NCBI GenBank assembly: GCA_014189435.1
Contig: CP050293.1
Location: 4,283,001 to 4,347,000 of the forward strand
Reading direction: 5' to 3'
DNA from: Mesorhizobium loti
Lineage (GTDB): Bacteria; Pseudomonadota; Alphaproteobacteria; Rhizobiales; Rhizobiaceae
Length of the DNA stretch: 64,000 nucleotides
A program made the position numbers and the translations under genes. The notes beneath the pieces were generated by a model. It ran no database searches. It was not told the DNA's origin and saw only the letters and a list, made by a program, of their open reading frames with translations. This document shows positions 14,891 to 24,108 of the stretch, in pieces (the stretch's first letter is position 1; every line of letters starts with the position of its first letter).

Positions 14891-16603
14891 TCAGCCCAAC
14901 CGCATCAGGTTCCGGCCCTCAAGCTCCACAATCGCGGCCTCGACTTCCCCTGCAAGGCGCCCAGCGCTCCAGCCCAGCGCCCGTCCGGCAATCGCGGCAA
15001 TCTCCTGCAGGTCGCGGCCTGTCAGGGAGCCTGATATCGCCAGGGTGCTGCGGCGCATGACGATATCAGCCAGATGTTCGACGAACTCGTTGCGGACGAT
15101 GTAGTCAATTTCCGACCGGCTGTAGTTTTCTGAATCCGGCAGCCGATCCTCATCATCCGGCCCATGCGTGGCGATCTGCGTGGCTCTGGTGCCATATCGC
15201 GACAGCAGCTCATCGAGACGCCGTTCTTCAGCGCCCGTCTCCGAGTGAGCCAGAGCCAGCCAACTTGCTCGTGCTGCGGCATCGGCCGGGAAGTCCCTGC
15301 CGCCGCCGATTGGCATCGCTTGCGTCGTCACCTTGCGGCTGCGCTGCAGGCGGACGAGCACGGTGTCGGCGACTTCCTCGGCAAAGCCACGAAAGGTCGT
15401 CCATTTGCCGCCGATCAGCGAAATGACCGCGAAAGGCCTGTTCCGATCCGGCTCGGCGACCGGGGCCGAGTGATCGCGGCTGATCAGCCCGGGCAGCGAT
15501 GCATCCGAGGCCGGCAGCGGCCTGATGCCGCTATAGGCATAGACGATCTGGCCGCGCTCGAACGCCATTCCCGGCAGCAGCGTCCGCACGCTGTCGAGCA
15601 GGTACTCGACTTCGTCAGGCTCGCAGCGCACCGCGTCGGGATTATCGGCCTTGATGTCGGTGGAGCCGACCAGCGCCAGGCCGAGATAGTCGTAGACGAG
15701 GCAGATGCGGCCGTCGTCGGCTTCGAAATACAGCATGCGCCCGGCCAGGCTTCTGACCAGTTCGTCATGCTTCAGCAGGATGTGCGAGCCCTTGGTACCG
15801 CCGATCATCTTCGACGGCGCGCCAAGCAATTCGTTGACATCGTCGATCCAGGGACCGGCGGCATTGACCACCAGCTTCGGCCGCACCGAAAAGGCCGCGC
15901 CATTCTCCGGCTGGAAGGTCAGCACGCCATTGGCGGACTTCACCAGCGCCGTGTAATTCGCGCCGGCCGAGGCCGGGTTTGCCTGCAGCCCATCGAGGAT
16001 CAGTTCGAGCACCAGCCTTTCGGGGTGGCTTATCTTGGCGTCGTAATAGGTGCCGGTGGCGACGATCGAGGGATTGAGCGCCGGCATCTCACTGAGCGCC
16101 TGGCGCCGCCCGACCATGCGGTGACGCGGCATGACCTGGTTTCGCGAGCCATAGAAATCATAGATCATCAGGCCGATCTTGATCAGGATGGCGCCGCGGC
16201 TACGCGGCGCGCTGGTCGAGCCGAACAGCGTCCGCAACGCCGCCAGCACGCCCTTGCTCCAGGAGAAGATCGGGATGACGGTCGGCAGCGGGCTGACATA
16301 GTGCGGCGCGTTCTTCAAAAGCAGATTGCGTTCGAGCGTCGACTGCGCCACCAGCCCGAACTCGCCGGTTTCGAGATATTTCAAGCCGCCATGAATGAGC
16401 CGCGATGGCGCGGCACTGGTGCCCGAGCCGAAATCCGCCTTGTCAACGATCAGGCAGCTGACGCCTTGCGCGCACAGATCGCGGAACAACCCTGCTCCGT
16501 TGATGCCGGCGCCAAGAATGACGACGTCGACTTCGCCGGTCCCGGCCATGGCGGCCAAACGCCCGGCGGGATTCTCCGTAAATGTTCCTTCGCTTGAGCT
16601 CAT
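14891..16603 (-). CDS. FAD-dependent polyol-phosphate dehydrogenase (GlpD family)
   Basis: A 570-residue protein of the glycerol-3-phosphate dehydrogenase family. 'ILGAGINGAGLFRDL' is the FAD-binding fold, followed by 'GTSAAPSRLIHGGLKYLE', 'VVNAAGPWIDDV' and 'LIGGKWTTFRGFAEE', with the usual C-terminal helical domain ('YGTRATQIATHG'). The start ATG 16603 overlaps the stop of the DeoR regulator by 4 nt. Although the frame is open further upstream, that part is antisense-like and out of phase with the regulator. It belongs to the same family as EryB but is encoded in a separate operon with its own kinase. It probably oxidises a polyol phosphate made by that kinase to a ketose phosphate; the exact substrate is unknown. 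Confidence 0.85.
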   Translation of the reverse strand: MSSSEGTFTENPAGRLAAMAGTGEVDVVILGAGINGAGLFRDLCAQGVSCLIVDKADFGSGTSAAPSRLIHGGLKYLETGEFGLVAQSTLERNLLLKNAPHYVSPLPTVIPIFSWSKGVLAALRTLFGSTSAPRSRGAILIKIGLMIYDFYGSRNQVMPRHRMVGRRQALSEMPALNPSIVATGTYYDAKISHPERLVLELILDGLQANPASAGANYTALVKSANGVLTFQPENGAAFSVRPKLVVNAAGPWIDDVNELLGAPSKMIGGTKGSHILLKHDELVRSLAGRMLYFEADDGRICLVYDYLGLALVGSTDIKADNPDAVRCEPDEVEYLLDSVRTLLPGMAFERGQIVYAYSGIRPLPASDASLPGLISRDHSAPVAEPDRNRPFAVISLIGGKWTTFRGFAEEVADTVLVRLQRSRKVTTQAMPIGGGRDFPADAAARASWLALAHSETGAEERRLDELLSRYGTRATQIATHGPDDEDRLPDSENYSRSEIDYIVRNEFVEHLADIVMRRSTLAISGSLTGRDLQEIAAIAGRALGWSAGRLAGEVEAAIVELEGRNLMRLG

Positions 16604-17376
16604 AGTACTTTCGTCTTGACGATGCGCAGCTTCACGCCAGCCCGTTCGAGGGCTTGCGCCCGCGCCTCGCCCAGGCCTTCGGTCGCCAGCACGACGTCGA
16701 AATTGGTCAGATCGTCGAAGACATGCAGTGCGATCCTGTCGAACTTGGCGTGGTCGATCAGAAGGATGCGCTTGACCGATGCAGCCATCATCGCCTGCTT
16801 GACCCGCACGACATTGGGGTCCTGGATGAAGGCCGTGGTTCCGGTGATGGCCGAAGCCGAACAGATCAGCACATTGGCGCGCAGCTGCGCCACGGCGTTC
16901 TCGCAGACGATGCCTATGTAGGCGTTGTAGGTGCCGTGGTACTGGCCGCCGAGACAGATGAAATCGATATCGTCGACATTGGTCAACAGTGATGCCGTCG
17001 CCACGGAGTTGGTGATGACGGTCAGCGGCTTGATGTCGAGCAGCAGTGTCGCGACGGCGTTTGCCGTCGAGGAATCGTCCAGCATCACCACCTGGCCGGC
17101 CTCGACATAATCGAGTGCTGCCCGCGCCAGTGCATCCTTCTCGGCCCGGTTGACCGTCACCCGGTAGCGGAAGGCGCTTTCGTAAAGGCCGGAAGGCTGG
17201 ACCGTCACCGCACCGTGCAGCTTGCGCAGCACGCCCTGCTGCGCCAACCGGTCGATGTGCCGGTGGATGGTCATGCGCGATACGCCGAAATGCTCGACCA
17301 AATCGTCGATGCGCACCTGGCCGAGCTTGATCACATAGTCGGCGATCTCTTCGCGCCGTTCGTCGGCCTTGATCAT
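16600..17376 (-). CDS. DeoR-family transcriptional regulator
   Basis: A 258-residue regulator. The N-terminal winged helix is 'RIDDLVEHFGVSRMTIHRHI' followed by 'LRKLHGAV'. The C-terminal DeoR sensor domain contains 'VVMLDDSSTANAVATLLL', 'VITNSVATASLL' and 'KRILLIDHAKFDR', which normally sense a sugar phosphate. Start ATG 17376 was chosen because the family begins with a short Met-Ile-Lys-type leader and the codon overlaps the kinase stop by 4 nt. It lies between the kinase and the dehydrogenase, so it likely regulates this operon in response to their intermediate. The GTTAAwTTAAC sites at 19055 and 14673 are candidate targets. Confidence 0.87.
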   Translation of the reverse strand: MIKADERREEIADYVIKLGQVRIDDLVEHFGVSRMTIHRHIDRLAQQGVLRKLHGAVTVQPSGLYESAFRYRVTVNRAEKDALARAALDYVEAGQVVMLDDSSTANAVATLLLDIKPLTVITNSVATASLLTNVDDIDFICLGGQYHGTYNAYIGIVCENAVAQLRANVLICSASAITGTTAFIQDPNVVRVKQAMMAASVKRILLIDHAKFDRIALHVFDDLTNFDVVLATEGLGEARAQALERAGVKLRIVKTKVL

Positions 17377-18908
17377 GCAGTCCCCCAAGTGTCTGGCCGC
17401 GCCAGCTTCTCGATCTCCGGCCAATGCGGTTCGAGCGCACCGGCTATGCGGCCATAGAGAGAAAAGCGCTCGTTGAACACAGCACTCGAGGCCGGCACTG
17501 GTTCGTATTGGCGCGCCGTCATGCCGACCTGCCTGGCGCCTTGTTGCGGTGTCGCGAAGATGCCGACCGCGGCACCCGCGCAAAGGGCAGTGCCGAAGGC
17601 CGCGGCCTCGTCGGTCGAGGTGATGGTGACCGGGGCGTTCAGCACGTCGGCAAACATCTGGACGAAAGCCGGATTGCGCGAACCGCCGCCGGTCAGGCGT
17701 ATCTCGCTGATAGCAAAGCCCTCGCGCAAGGCTTCTACATGGGTGCGGTGATTGAAGGCTATGCCCTCCAGAACCGCCTTCAGCATATCGCCGCGGGTAT
17801 GCCAGCCGTGCAGGCCGACAAAGCTGCCGCTGGCGACATCGCCAAAAGGGGAGCCGAACAGATAGGGATGAAACAGGATGGTCGAGGGCTTCTTCAGCGC
17901 CGTGTCGATCTCTGCTGCCAGAAACTCGTGGATCGAGCCGCCATCGACCGATGTCTTTTCCTGCTCCGAGCGGCAGAACGTGTCGAGAAACCAGTCGTAA
18001 TTCGCGGTCGAGGCCGGCGAGATCGCCATGTTGTTCCAGAGGCCTGCGTCGATGGCGTTGCGGCAGAACCAGCGCGGATCGACGCGCGGCTCTGACGAAA
18101 CGACTTCGTTGATGGAATAGGTCCCGGCGACGATCGCAAGCACGCCCTCCTCATGGCCGCCCATGCCGAGCGCGGAGGCGGTCACGTCATGCAGTCCGCA
18201 CGCGACCGGCGTTCCCTTGGCCAGGCCGGTCATTTCGGCGGCCTCGGCGGTGACGTGGCCGACGATCTCGGCGGAGTGCGCCATCGGCGGCAGCGCGTCG
18301 AACAGATCGTCCAGTCCGAAGATGCGCATCGCTTCCGGCGCGAAGGCCTGCGTGCGGAAATCCGTGAATGAGGTGCTGGCCTCGGTACGGTCGGTGCCGA
18401 TCGTGCCCGACAGGCAAAAGCGCAGCCAGTCCTTGCAGGCCAGTATATGCCCGATGCGCCCATAGCGGTCGGGTTGGTTCTTCCTGATCCAGGCCAGCAG
18501 CGCCGACGGCGCCGAGACATGCGGCGCCTGGCCGGTGCGCGCCAACGCGTCTTCGAAGACCCGGTCCGCCGACCATCGTTCGACAATCTCGCCAGCGCGG
18601 CTGTCGAGCGACAGGATCCCGGGGCCTAGCGGCCGACGATCCTTGTCGAGCAAATAGAGACCGTCGCCATGCGCGGTCGCCGCCACCGCCCTGATGTCGT
18701 CCGCCGGGCGGCCACACAGCGCGATCGCTTCCTTGATCGCATCGGCGGTCGCTTGCCAGAGGCCGGCCATGTCGCGCTCCACCCAGCGCGCATGGGGCAT
18801 CGACTGCGGAACCCGTCGACGCGCCACGGACAACTGCGTGCCATCGGCATCGAAGATCACCGCCTTGGTGACCGTGAGACCGTTATCGATTCCGAGCAGG
18901 CTGGGCAT
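17373..18908 (-). CDS. FGGY-family polyol/pentulose kinase
   Basis: A 511-residue FGGY kinase. 'LGIDNGLTVTKAVIFDADG' is the first phosphate-binding motif. 'ATAHGDGLYLLDKDRRP' and 'CGLHDVTASALGMG' are substrate-pocket segments, and 'RLTGGGSRNPAFVQMFAD' is the adenosine motif. Start ATG 18908 has GAGG 8 nt upstream. It heads a tightly coupled operon with the DeoR regulator and GlpD-like dehydrogenase, a kinase-then-dehydrogenase arrangement resembling eryA-eryB. It resembles L-xylulose kinase-type members more than erythritol kinase to my reading, but the substrate cannot be fixed from sequence. No transporter or isomerase belongs to this operon. Confidence 0.83.
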   Translation of the reverse strand: MPSLLGIDNGLTVTKAVIFDADGTQLSVARRRVPQSMPHARWVERDMAGLWQATADAIKEAIALCGRPADDIRAVAATAHGDGLYLLDKDRRPLGPGILSLDSRAGEIVERWSADRVFEDALARTGQAPHVSAPSALLAWIRKNQPDRYGRIGHILACKDWLRFCLSGTIGTDRTEASTSFTDFRTQAFAPEAMRIFGLDDLFDALPPMAHSAEIVGHVTAEAAEMTGLAKGTPVACGLHDVTASALGMGGHEEGVLAIVAGTYSINEVVSSEPRVDPRWFCRNAIDAGLWNNMAISPASTANYDWFLDTFCRSEQEKTSVDGGSIHEFLAAEIDTALKKPSTILFHPYLFGSPFGDVASGSFVGLHGWHTRGDMLKAVLEGIAFNHRTHVEALREGFAISEIRLTGGGSRNPAFVQMFADVLNAPVTITSTDEAAAFGTALCAGAAVGIFATPQQGARQVGMTARQYEPVPASSAVFNERFSLYGRIAGALEPHWPEIEKLARPDTWGTA

Positions 18909-19051
18909 GGTCACCGCCTCTTTCAGCGACTGGCGATGCGCACTGCAAGGCAATCCTGCAGGCTGGGACAGGGGTGACAGACATAGCGACGATCGACGAG
19001 CAACGGTGATACAAGCGACGGGTGCCCAATGAGTCAAACGAACCATATCTC

Positions 19052-19071
19052 GGTGTTAATTTAACGTCAAT
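19052..19071 (-). promoter_or_regulatory. Shared operator-like motif, copy 2 (upstream of FGGY kinase)
   Basis: The core GTTAATTTAAC (19055-19065) is an inverted repeat and is followed by GTCAAT, as in copy 1; only the central base differs over 20 nt. It is about 145 nt upstream of the kinase start, a plausible operator or promoter-proximal position for the minus-strand operon. Confidence 0.6.
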
Positions 19072-19229
19072 ATATGAGACAATTCTTTTATCGCATCCGT
19101 CGAAACGGGCATTGTAAGCGATGACTGACTACAAAAATGGCTGATTTGATTGAATTTTCTTGCCGGTAAAATATCCCACCCAGATCGTTCAATCAACCGA
19201 CGGGCACGCCATAGATCGGCCTCGTTCGC

Positions 19230-19248
19230 CCGGCGCTGCGCGCGCCGG
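19230..19248 (-). terminator. GC-rich hairpin after clpV
   Basis: CCGGCGC and GCGCCGG pair around a 5-nt loop, 28 nt downstream of the clpV stop. No T tract follows on the minus strand, so this is only a weak terminator candidate. Confidence 0.3.
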
Positions 19249-19276
19249 CAAGCCTCGGTTGCCGATGCTTCAGAAG

Positions 19277-22072
19277 CTACTCGAAGGAATAGGTGAAGCC
19301 CTCCTTGGAGGCGCCAACCGTCACCTTCGTCATCTTTTCGCCCTCTAGCGACCGGTTCAGCACGCCACGGCTCAATTCTGGCAGAAGCGTGTTGGTCAAA
19401 ATGGCATCGATCATCCGCCCGCCGGATTCGATCTCGGTGCAGCGGGCCTTGACCAGATCCATGACGCCATCGCCGATCACCAATTCCGCATCGTTGGTCG
19501 CACGCAGCCGGCGAGCGATCTTGGCGAACTGGTGGCGGGTGATCGCTTCGATCATCGAATCCGAGAGCGGATAGTAGGGAATGGTCACCACGCGGCCGAG
19601 AAAGGCCGCAGGGAAGACCTTCAGCAACGGGCTGCGCAGCGCTGTGTCCAGATCGTCGAGCCCTGCCCGCAGCGTGCCATTCCTGGTGCGATCCATGATG
19701 ACTTCGGAGCCGACATTCGAGGTGAGCAGGATCAGCGTGTTCTTGAAATCGATGCGCCGGCCCTCGCTGTCGTCCATCATCCCCTTGTCGAAGACCTGGA
19801 AGAAGATTTCGTGCACGTCCGGATGCGCCTTTTCGACCTCGTCGAGCAGGATCACCGAATAGGGTTTGCGGCGGACCGCCTCGGTCAGGATGCCACCCTT
19901 GCCGTAGCCGACATATCCAGGCGGCGCCCCCTTCAAGGTCGAGACCGTGTGCGCCTCCTGGAATTCGGACATGTTGATCGAGATCAGGTTCTGCTCCCCG
20001 CCGTAGAGCGTTTCGGCCAAGGCCAAGGCGGTTTCGGTCTTGCCGACGCCCGAGGGGCCGCAGAGCAGGAACACGCCCACCGGCTTTTCCGGCGCGCCGA
20101 GCCCGGCGCGGCTGGTTTGCACGCGTTTGGCGATCATCTCCATGGCGTGATCCTGGCCGACGACCCGCTCCGAAAGCGTGGTTGCGAGCTTGAGTGCCTT
20201 TTCGGTCTGACTGGACAGCATCCTCCCCGTCGGGATGCCGGTCCAATCCTGAACAACCGCCGCCACGGCGTTGCGGTCGACCGACGGCAGGATCAACGGC
20301 GTCTCGCCTTGCGCCTCGGCCAGTTCGGCCATCAGTTCGCGCAAGCGGGAGAGATCGGCGACCGGATCGGGTGGAGGAGCATCGGCAGCCGCCGATGCCT
20401 CCACGTCGGGTCTGGCTGTTTTGGTCTTGGTCGGTTTAGTCTTGGGCGTTTCGCTCTTGGTTGGCTGAGCCTCAGCCGCGTCCGCGCGTGCCGTTTCGCT
20501 ATTGGTCTCCGGCGTCTCCACCGCATCGAGCGGCACACCTTCGCCGCGCAGCCTGGCACGCAGTTCGAGTATCTCGGCAACGAGTGCCTTTTCCCGATCC
20601 CAACGCCCCTGCGCGGCTGCGAGCGTGACTTCGGTTTCGGCCAGCCCGGTGTCGACCCGTGCCTGCCGGTCGTTCACCTCGATGCCGATCGCGGCCTCAC
20701 GGCCGATGATGCCGCGCTCGACCTCCAGCGCCTGGCGGCGACGGATGATGTCCTCGACCTCGGCCGGTGTAGCGTGCTGCGATATGGCGACACGGGCGCA
20801 AGCGGTGTCGAGAAGGCTCACCGCCTTGTCAGGCAGTTGCCGCGCCGGGATGTAGCGATGCGACAGGCCGACCGCCGCTTCGATCGCCTCATCCAGTATC
20901 TGCACCTTGTGGTGCTGCTCCAGAACGCCGGCGACACCGCGCAACATGAGAACGGCCACCGCCTCCGAAGGCTCGTCGATTTTTACCACCTGGAAGCGGC
21001 GGGTCAGCGCCGGGTCTTTCTCGATGTGCTGCTTGTATTCGGCCCAGGTCGTTGCCGCGATCGTACGCAATTCGCCGCGCGCCAGCGCCGGCTTCAAGAG
21101 ATTGGCCGCGTCACCGGTTCCAGCCGCGCCGCCTGCGCCAATCAAGGTGTGGGCCTCATCGATGAACAGGATGACCGGCGTTTCGGAAGACTGCACCTCA
21201 TCGATGACCGCCTTCAGCCGTTTTTCGAACTCGCCCTTCACGCTTGCACCCGCCTGCATCAATCCGACATCGAGCATGCGCACACTGACGCCTTGCAGTG
21301 TGGGCGGCACGTCGTCTGCTGCAATACGCAAGGCAAAGCCCTCGACGACCGCGGTCTTGCCGACGCCGGCCTCACCGGTCAGGATCGGGTTGTTTTGCCG
21401 GCGTCGCATCAGGATATCGACGATTTGCCTGATCTCCGGATCGCGGCCGACGACCGGATCGATCTTGCCGTCGCGGGCGCGCTGGGTCAGGTCGGTAGCG
21501 TATTTCGCCAGCGCCGAATCCCCGCCAGGGGGCCGCTTCGGCGCCTCTGCGGCAGAGACAGTGGTCGAGGCGCCAGCTTCGAGCGAGCCCTCCATCACAT
21601 CGGCGAACCGCGCGATGACCGCGGCGGCGTCGATCTTGTCAAACTCGCCGCTGATCTTCGACAGCAGGCCTTCCAGCACCGGCGTCTTCAGGCACGCAAG
21701 GAGAATATGGGCGCTGCGGACTTCCTCGACGCCGAACTCGAGCGTCGCCAGGTTCCAGGCTTCCTGGATGGCATGGAAGATATGGTCGGAAAATTCCTCG
21801 ATCGACGTTGCGCCGTAGGGCAGCTTGTCGACGGCGCGGGTCATGTCAGCGGTGAGCCGGCTCGTATCCACGCCCGCATCGGCGATTATCATTTGCACAT
21901 CCGAGCGGTCGGAAAGCACCAGTTGCTCAATGAAGTGGACGAGTTCGACGTAAGGATTGCCGCGCAGTTTGGCGGTGTCGGCCGCGGCCTTGAAGGCGCG
22001 CACACCGACAGGATTGAGCTTGCCGACCAGTTCCTTGCGTTTGAAGGTCTGCGATGACCGGCGCTGTTCCAT
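19277..22072 (-). CDS. tssH: T6SS sheath-recycling AAA+ ATPase ClpV
   Basis: A 931-residue ClpB/ClpV-type unfoldase that dismantles the contracted TssB/TssC sheath in the cytoplasm. An N-terminal repeat domain ('LNPVGVRAFKAAADTAKL') precedes two AAA+ modules with Walker A 'GEAGVGKTAVVEG' (about residue 235) and 'GPSGVGKTETALALAE' (about residue 670), plus 'LFIDEAHTL' and 'ILLDEVEKAHPDV'. Between them, around residues 510-580, is a low-complexity Glu/Thr/Lys/Ala/Pro stretch not usual for ClpV. The start ATG 22072 gives the family N-terminus; a 14-residue upstream extension is possible. It is transcribed away from the main T6SS series, the two sharing a 314-nt intergenic region. Confidence 0.93.
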   Translation of the reverse strand: MEQRRSSQTFKRKELVGKLNPVGVRAFKAAADTAKLRGNPYVELVHFIEQLVLSDRSDVQMIIADAGVDTSRLTADMTRAVDKLPYGATSIEEFSDHIFHAIQEAWNLATLEFGVEEVRSAHILLACLKTPVLEGLLSKISGEFDKIDAAAVIARFADVMEGSLEAGASTTVSAAEAPKRPPGGDSALAKYATDLTQRARDGKIDPVVGRDPEIRQIVDILMRRRQNNPILTGEAGVGKTAVVEGFALRIAADDVPPTLQGVSVRMLDVGLMQAGASVKGEFEKRLKAVIDEVQSSETPVILFIDEAHTLIGAGGAAGTGDAANLLKPALARGELRTIAATTWAEYKQHIEKDPALTRRFQVVKIDEPSEAVAVLMLRGVAGVLEQHHKVQILDEAIEAAVGLSHRYIPARQLPDKAVSLLDTACARVAISQHATPAEVEDIIRRRQALEVERGIIGREAAIGIEVNDRQARVDTGLAETEVTLAAAQGRWDREKALVAEILELRARLRGEGVPLDAVETPETNSETARADAAEAQPTKSETPKTKPTKTKTARPDVEASAAADAPPPDPVADLSRLRELMAELAEAQGETPLILPSVDRNAVAAVVQDWTGIPTGRMLSSQTEKALKLATTLSERVVGQDHAMEMIAKRVQTSRAGLGAPEKPVGVFLLCGPSGVGKTETALALAETLYGGEQNLISINMSEFQEAHTVSTLKGAPPGYVGYGKGGILTEAVRRKPYSVILLDEVEKAHPDVHEIFFQVFDKGMMDDSEGRRIDFKNTLILLTSNVGSEVIMDRTRNGTLRAGLDDLDTALRSPLLKVFPAAFLGRVVTIPYYPLSDSMIEAITRHQFAKIARRLRATNDAELVIGDGVMDLVKARCTEIESGGRMIDAILTNTLLPELSRGVLNRSLEGEKMTKVTVGASKEGFTYSFE

Positions 22073-22386
22073 CGAACGTGCTCCTGCAATCTGCCAGTCG
22101 ATAACCTGCCACATAAGCCGTCACTTGACAAAGCGCGTGGTGGACAGTGCCCCTTCCATTTGTGGAAAGTACCTCACCATCGGCTGCAAACAACCACGCA
22201 ATTGCCCGCCTCCGTGTCATGCATTTTACATACAGGATCGGCAACCTGAACAAAGGTTTTGGCACCGCAGAAGTGGTCTGGTCAGCTTTCGTTAATTTTT
22301 TGAGCAGTGCTTGAATTGTGGTAAAGTGCAACCGTGTGATACCGTAGGGTCACGTATGGTTTGATGGCCGATCGCTGGGGGTTGGT
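22073..22386. other. Divergent promoter region of the T6SS cluster
   Basis: 314 nt between clpV (minus) and tssA (plus), AT-richer than the flanking genes. It must contain both promoters. I found no convincing -24/-12 or -35/-10 element; a TGGCAC at about 22260 lacks a matching TTGC at the right distance. A short AACCT/AGGTT inverted repeat lies near 22243-22258. Confidence 0.6.
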
Positions 22387-23559
22387 GTGATTGATGTCGC
22401 ACTCTGGCTTGCTCCGCTCGACGGTGAAAATCCGTCAGGGGAGGATTTGCGCAACGACCCGGCTTTTCATGAGCTGGAGCGCCTGACGGAGCCCGAGATC
22501 AAGGTCGTCCACGACGGCCAAAACAAACCCGCCTCGCAAAGCACCATTCCGGTCGACTGGCCCGCGGTGCTCGCCAAGGCGGAGGAATTGCGCGCGCATG
22601 GCCGGGACCTGCGCCTGCTGGTCGTCGTCACGCGCGCGCTGGCCAATGAAGAAGGACTGGCCGGGCTCGCGCAAGGGCTGACCCTTATTGCGCAGACCTT
22701 CGATCAGCATTGGGAAACCATGCATCCGGCACTGCGGCCCAACGCTTCGCCACGCGATGCCGCCTTGCGCCGTATCAACGCGCTGCTCGACCTCCAGAAT
22801 GGTCAGGAGGGGTTGTTGGCGAACCTGCGGCAAATGACGTTCTTTGCGCCGCGTGCAATCGGCCCGATTCAGGGCAAGGATCTGGAAAAGGGTGCGCTCG
22901 ACGACCGCGTCATGCTCCAGGAAGCCGCCTCCGGGTTGAATGCGGCTGAAAAGGCCGCGCTGGTCAGTGCGCACGGACAATTGTTGAACCGGGTGCGTGC
23001 CGGATGTGCGGCACAGATGGATCAAGCCAACGCAGAAATGGTCTTGCTCGTCGCCGACGCCCGAGCAGCGATCGTGGCCCTTGATGCGGTCGAGACCGCG
23101 CTCAACGCACGTCTCGAGAGCAGCGGCGCGCCTGTTCCGGAATTGAAACGGTTTCTGCAGCGTTTGCTGACGACCCTCGAACGGAATTCGGCAGCCGGCG
23201 CGGTGGTGAATGGCGCGGCCAAGCCGCCCACGCCGGCAGAACCGGCAATGCCTGCTCGAAACGGTCATGGAGCCGATACTATGGCAAGTGCGGCAAGCTA
23301 CACGGACTCGAGCACGGGGCTTCCCGACCGGATTTCCTCACGCGACGACGTGGTGAAATGCCTCGACCTCGTCGTCGCCTTCTATGACCGCACCGAACCG
23401 TCGAGCCCTATACCGCACCTGGCGCGGCGTGTGCGCCGGATGGTGCATATGGATTTCGTTGAACTGATGGAAGATCTCGCCCCGTCGGGCCTGAAGGAAT
23501 TCCGGCTCCTTGCCGGCGTTCCCGATGCCAAGAAGACGGCTCAGAAGGATGAAAGGTAA
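22387..23559 (+). CDS. tssA: T6SS cap/baseplate protein TssA
   Basis: A 390-residue protein with an ImpA_N domain at the N-terminus ('WLAPLDGENPSGEDLRNDP', 'HGRDLRLLVVVTRALANEEG', 'HWETMHPALRP'), the mark of TssA. The C-terminal part ('SSPIPHLARRVRRMVHMDF') matches the short TssA type. TssA primes sheath polymerisation at the baseplate or caps the growing tail. GTG 22387 is the only sensible start, as the domain begins at once. It opens the plus-strand T6SS operon, and tssB follows after 6 nt. Confidence 0.9.
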   Translation: MIDVALWLAPLDGENPSGEDLRNDPAFHELERLTEPEIKVVHDGQNKPASQSTIPVDWPAVLAKAEELRAHGRDLRLLVVVTRALANEEGLAGLAQGLTLIAQTFDQHWETMHPALRPNASPRDAALRRINALLDLQNGQEGLLANLRQMTFFAPRAIGPIQGKDLEKGALDDRVMLQEAASGLNAAEKAALVSAHGQLLNRVRAGCAAQMDQANAEMVLLVADARAAIVALDAVETALNARLESSGAPVPELKRFLQRLLTTLERNSAAGAVVNGAAKPPTPAEPAMPARNGHGADTMASAASYTDSSTGLPDRISSRDDVVKCLDLVVAFYDRTEPSSPIPHLARRVRRMVHMDFVELMEDLAPSGLKEFRLLAGVPDAKKTAQKDER

Positions 23560-23565
23560 CAACAC

Positions 23566-24105
23566 ATGCCAGCCGAAAGCAAAGCGAAGGTCATCGAACG
23601 AAACCGCGCGCCGCGGGTGCAGATCGCCTACGATGTGGAAACCTACGGTAGTCCGACGACGATCGAACTGCCGTTCGTCATGGGCGTGATGGCCGACCTT
23701 TCCGGTGCTTCGCAAACCAAGGAAGCGTCAAAGTCGGTGCTGGACCGCTCCTTTGTCGAGACCGACGCGAACCGCTTCCCCAAGTTCATGGAAGCGCTCG
23801 GACCCCGCGTAAAAGCCCGCGTGAAGAATACGCTGCCTCAGGCTGAAGGCGCCGAGCGGGACGAGGAACTGGCGCTCGATCTTACATTTTCCAGAATGGG
23901 CGATTTCGCCCCGGACAAGATTGCCGAGCAAGTTCCGCAACTGGCCGAGATCCTCAAGATGCGTCGCCAGCTCGAGGAGCTGCTTGGCTTCATGGATGGC
24001 CGCGTCGACGCCGAAAAACGCATCGCGCAGCTTCTGAACAACGAACCGCTTCTTGGCAAGATCGCCAGCCAGGCGCTGGCCGACGACGACAAGGTTGGGG
24101 AGTAA
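23566..24105 (+). CDS. tssB: T6SS sheath small subunit TssB
   Basis: A 179-residue protein. 'RAPRVQIAYDVETYGS', 'IELPFVMGVMADLSG' and 'FVETDANRFPKFMEALGP' are hallmarks of TssB/VipA/ImpB, which forms the contractile sheath with TssC. Length and position directly before tssC (3-nt gap) fit. The C-terminal 'LRRQLEELLGFMDGR'-like helices are those that interact with TssC and ClpV. Confidence 0.95.
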   Translation: MPAESKAKVIERNRAPRVQIAYDVETYGSPTTIELPFVMGVMADLSGASQTKEASKSVLDRSFVETDANRFPKFMEALGPRVKARVKNTLPQAEGAERDEELALDLTFSRMGDFAPDKIAEQVPQLAEILKMRRQLEELLGFMDGRVDAEKRIAQLLNNEPLLGKIASQALADDDKVGE

Positions 24106-24108
24106 ATC

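Larger units (their letters stand above)
18909..19276. other. Intergenic region between FGGY kinase and clpV
   Basis: 368 nt, AT-rich between about 19040 and 19180. It separates the sugar operon from the type VI cluster. It carries the second copy of the shared motif (19052-19071), which places the kinase promoter here, and a short GC-rich hairpin (19230-19248) after the clpV stop. No coding potential is apparent. Confidence 0.7.

Noticed and set aside
14891..17440. A single 849-residue frame that could be read as a regulator-dehydrogenase fusion
   Set aside because: The part upstream of 16603 is out of phase with the real DeoR gene (16600-17376) and has no family similarity; the dehydrogenase starts at ATG 16603.
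19532..22057. An 841-codon frame antisense to clpV
   Set aside because: Shadow of clpV, which has all AAA+ motifs on the other strand.
22255..22290. Possible sigma-54 promoter (TGGCAC) before tssA
   Set aside because: No GC at the required distance for the -12 element in either direction.
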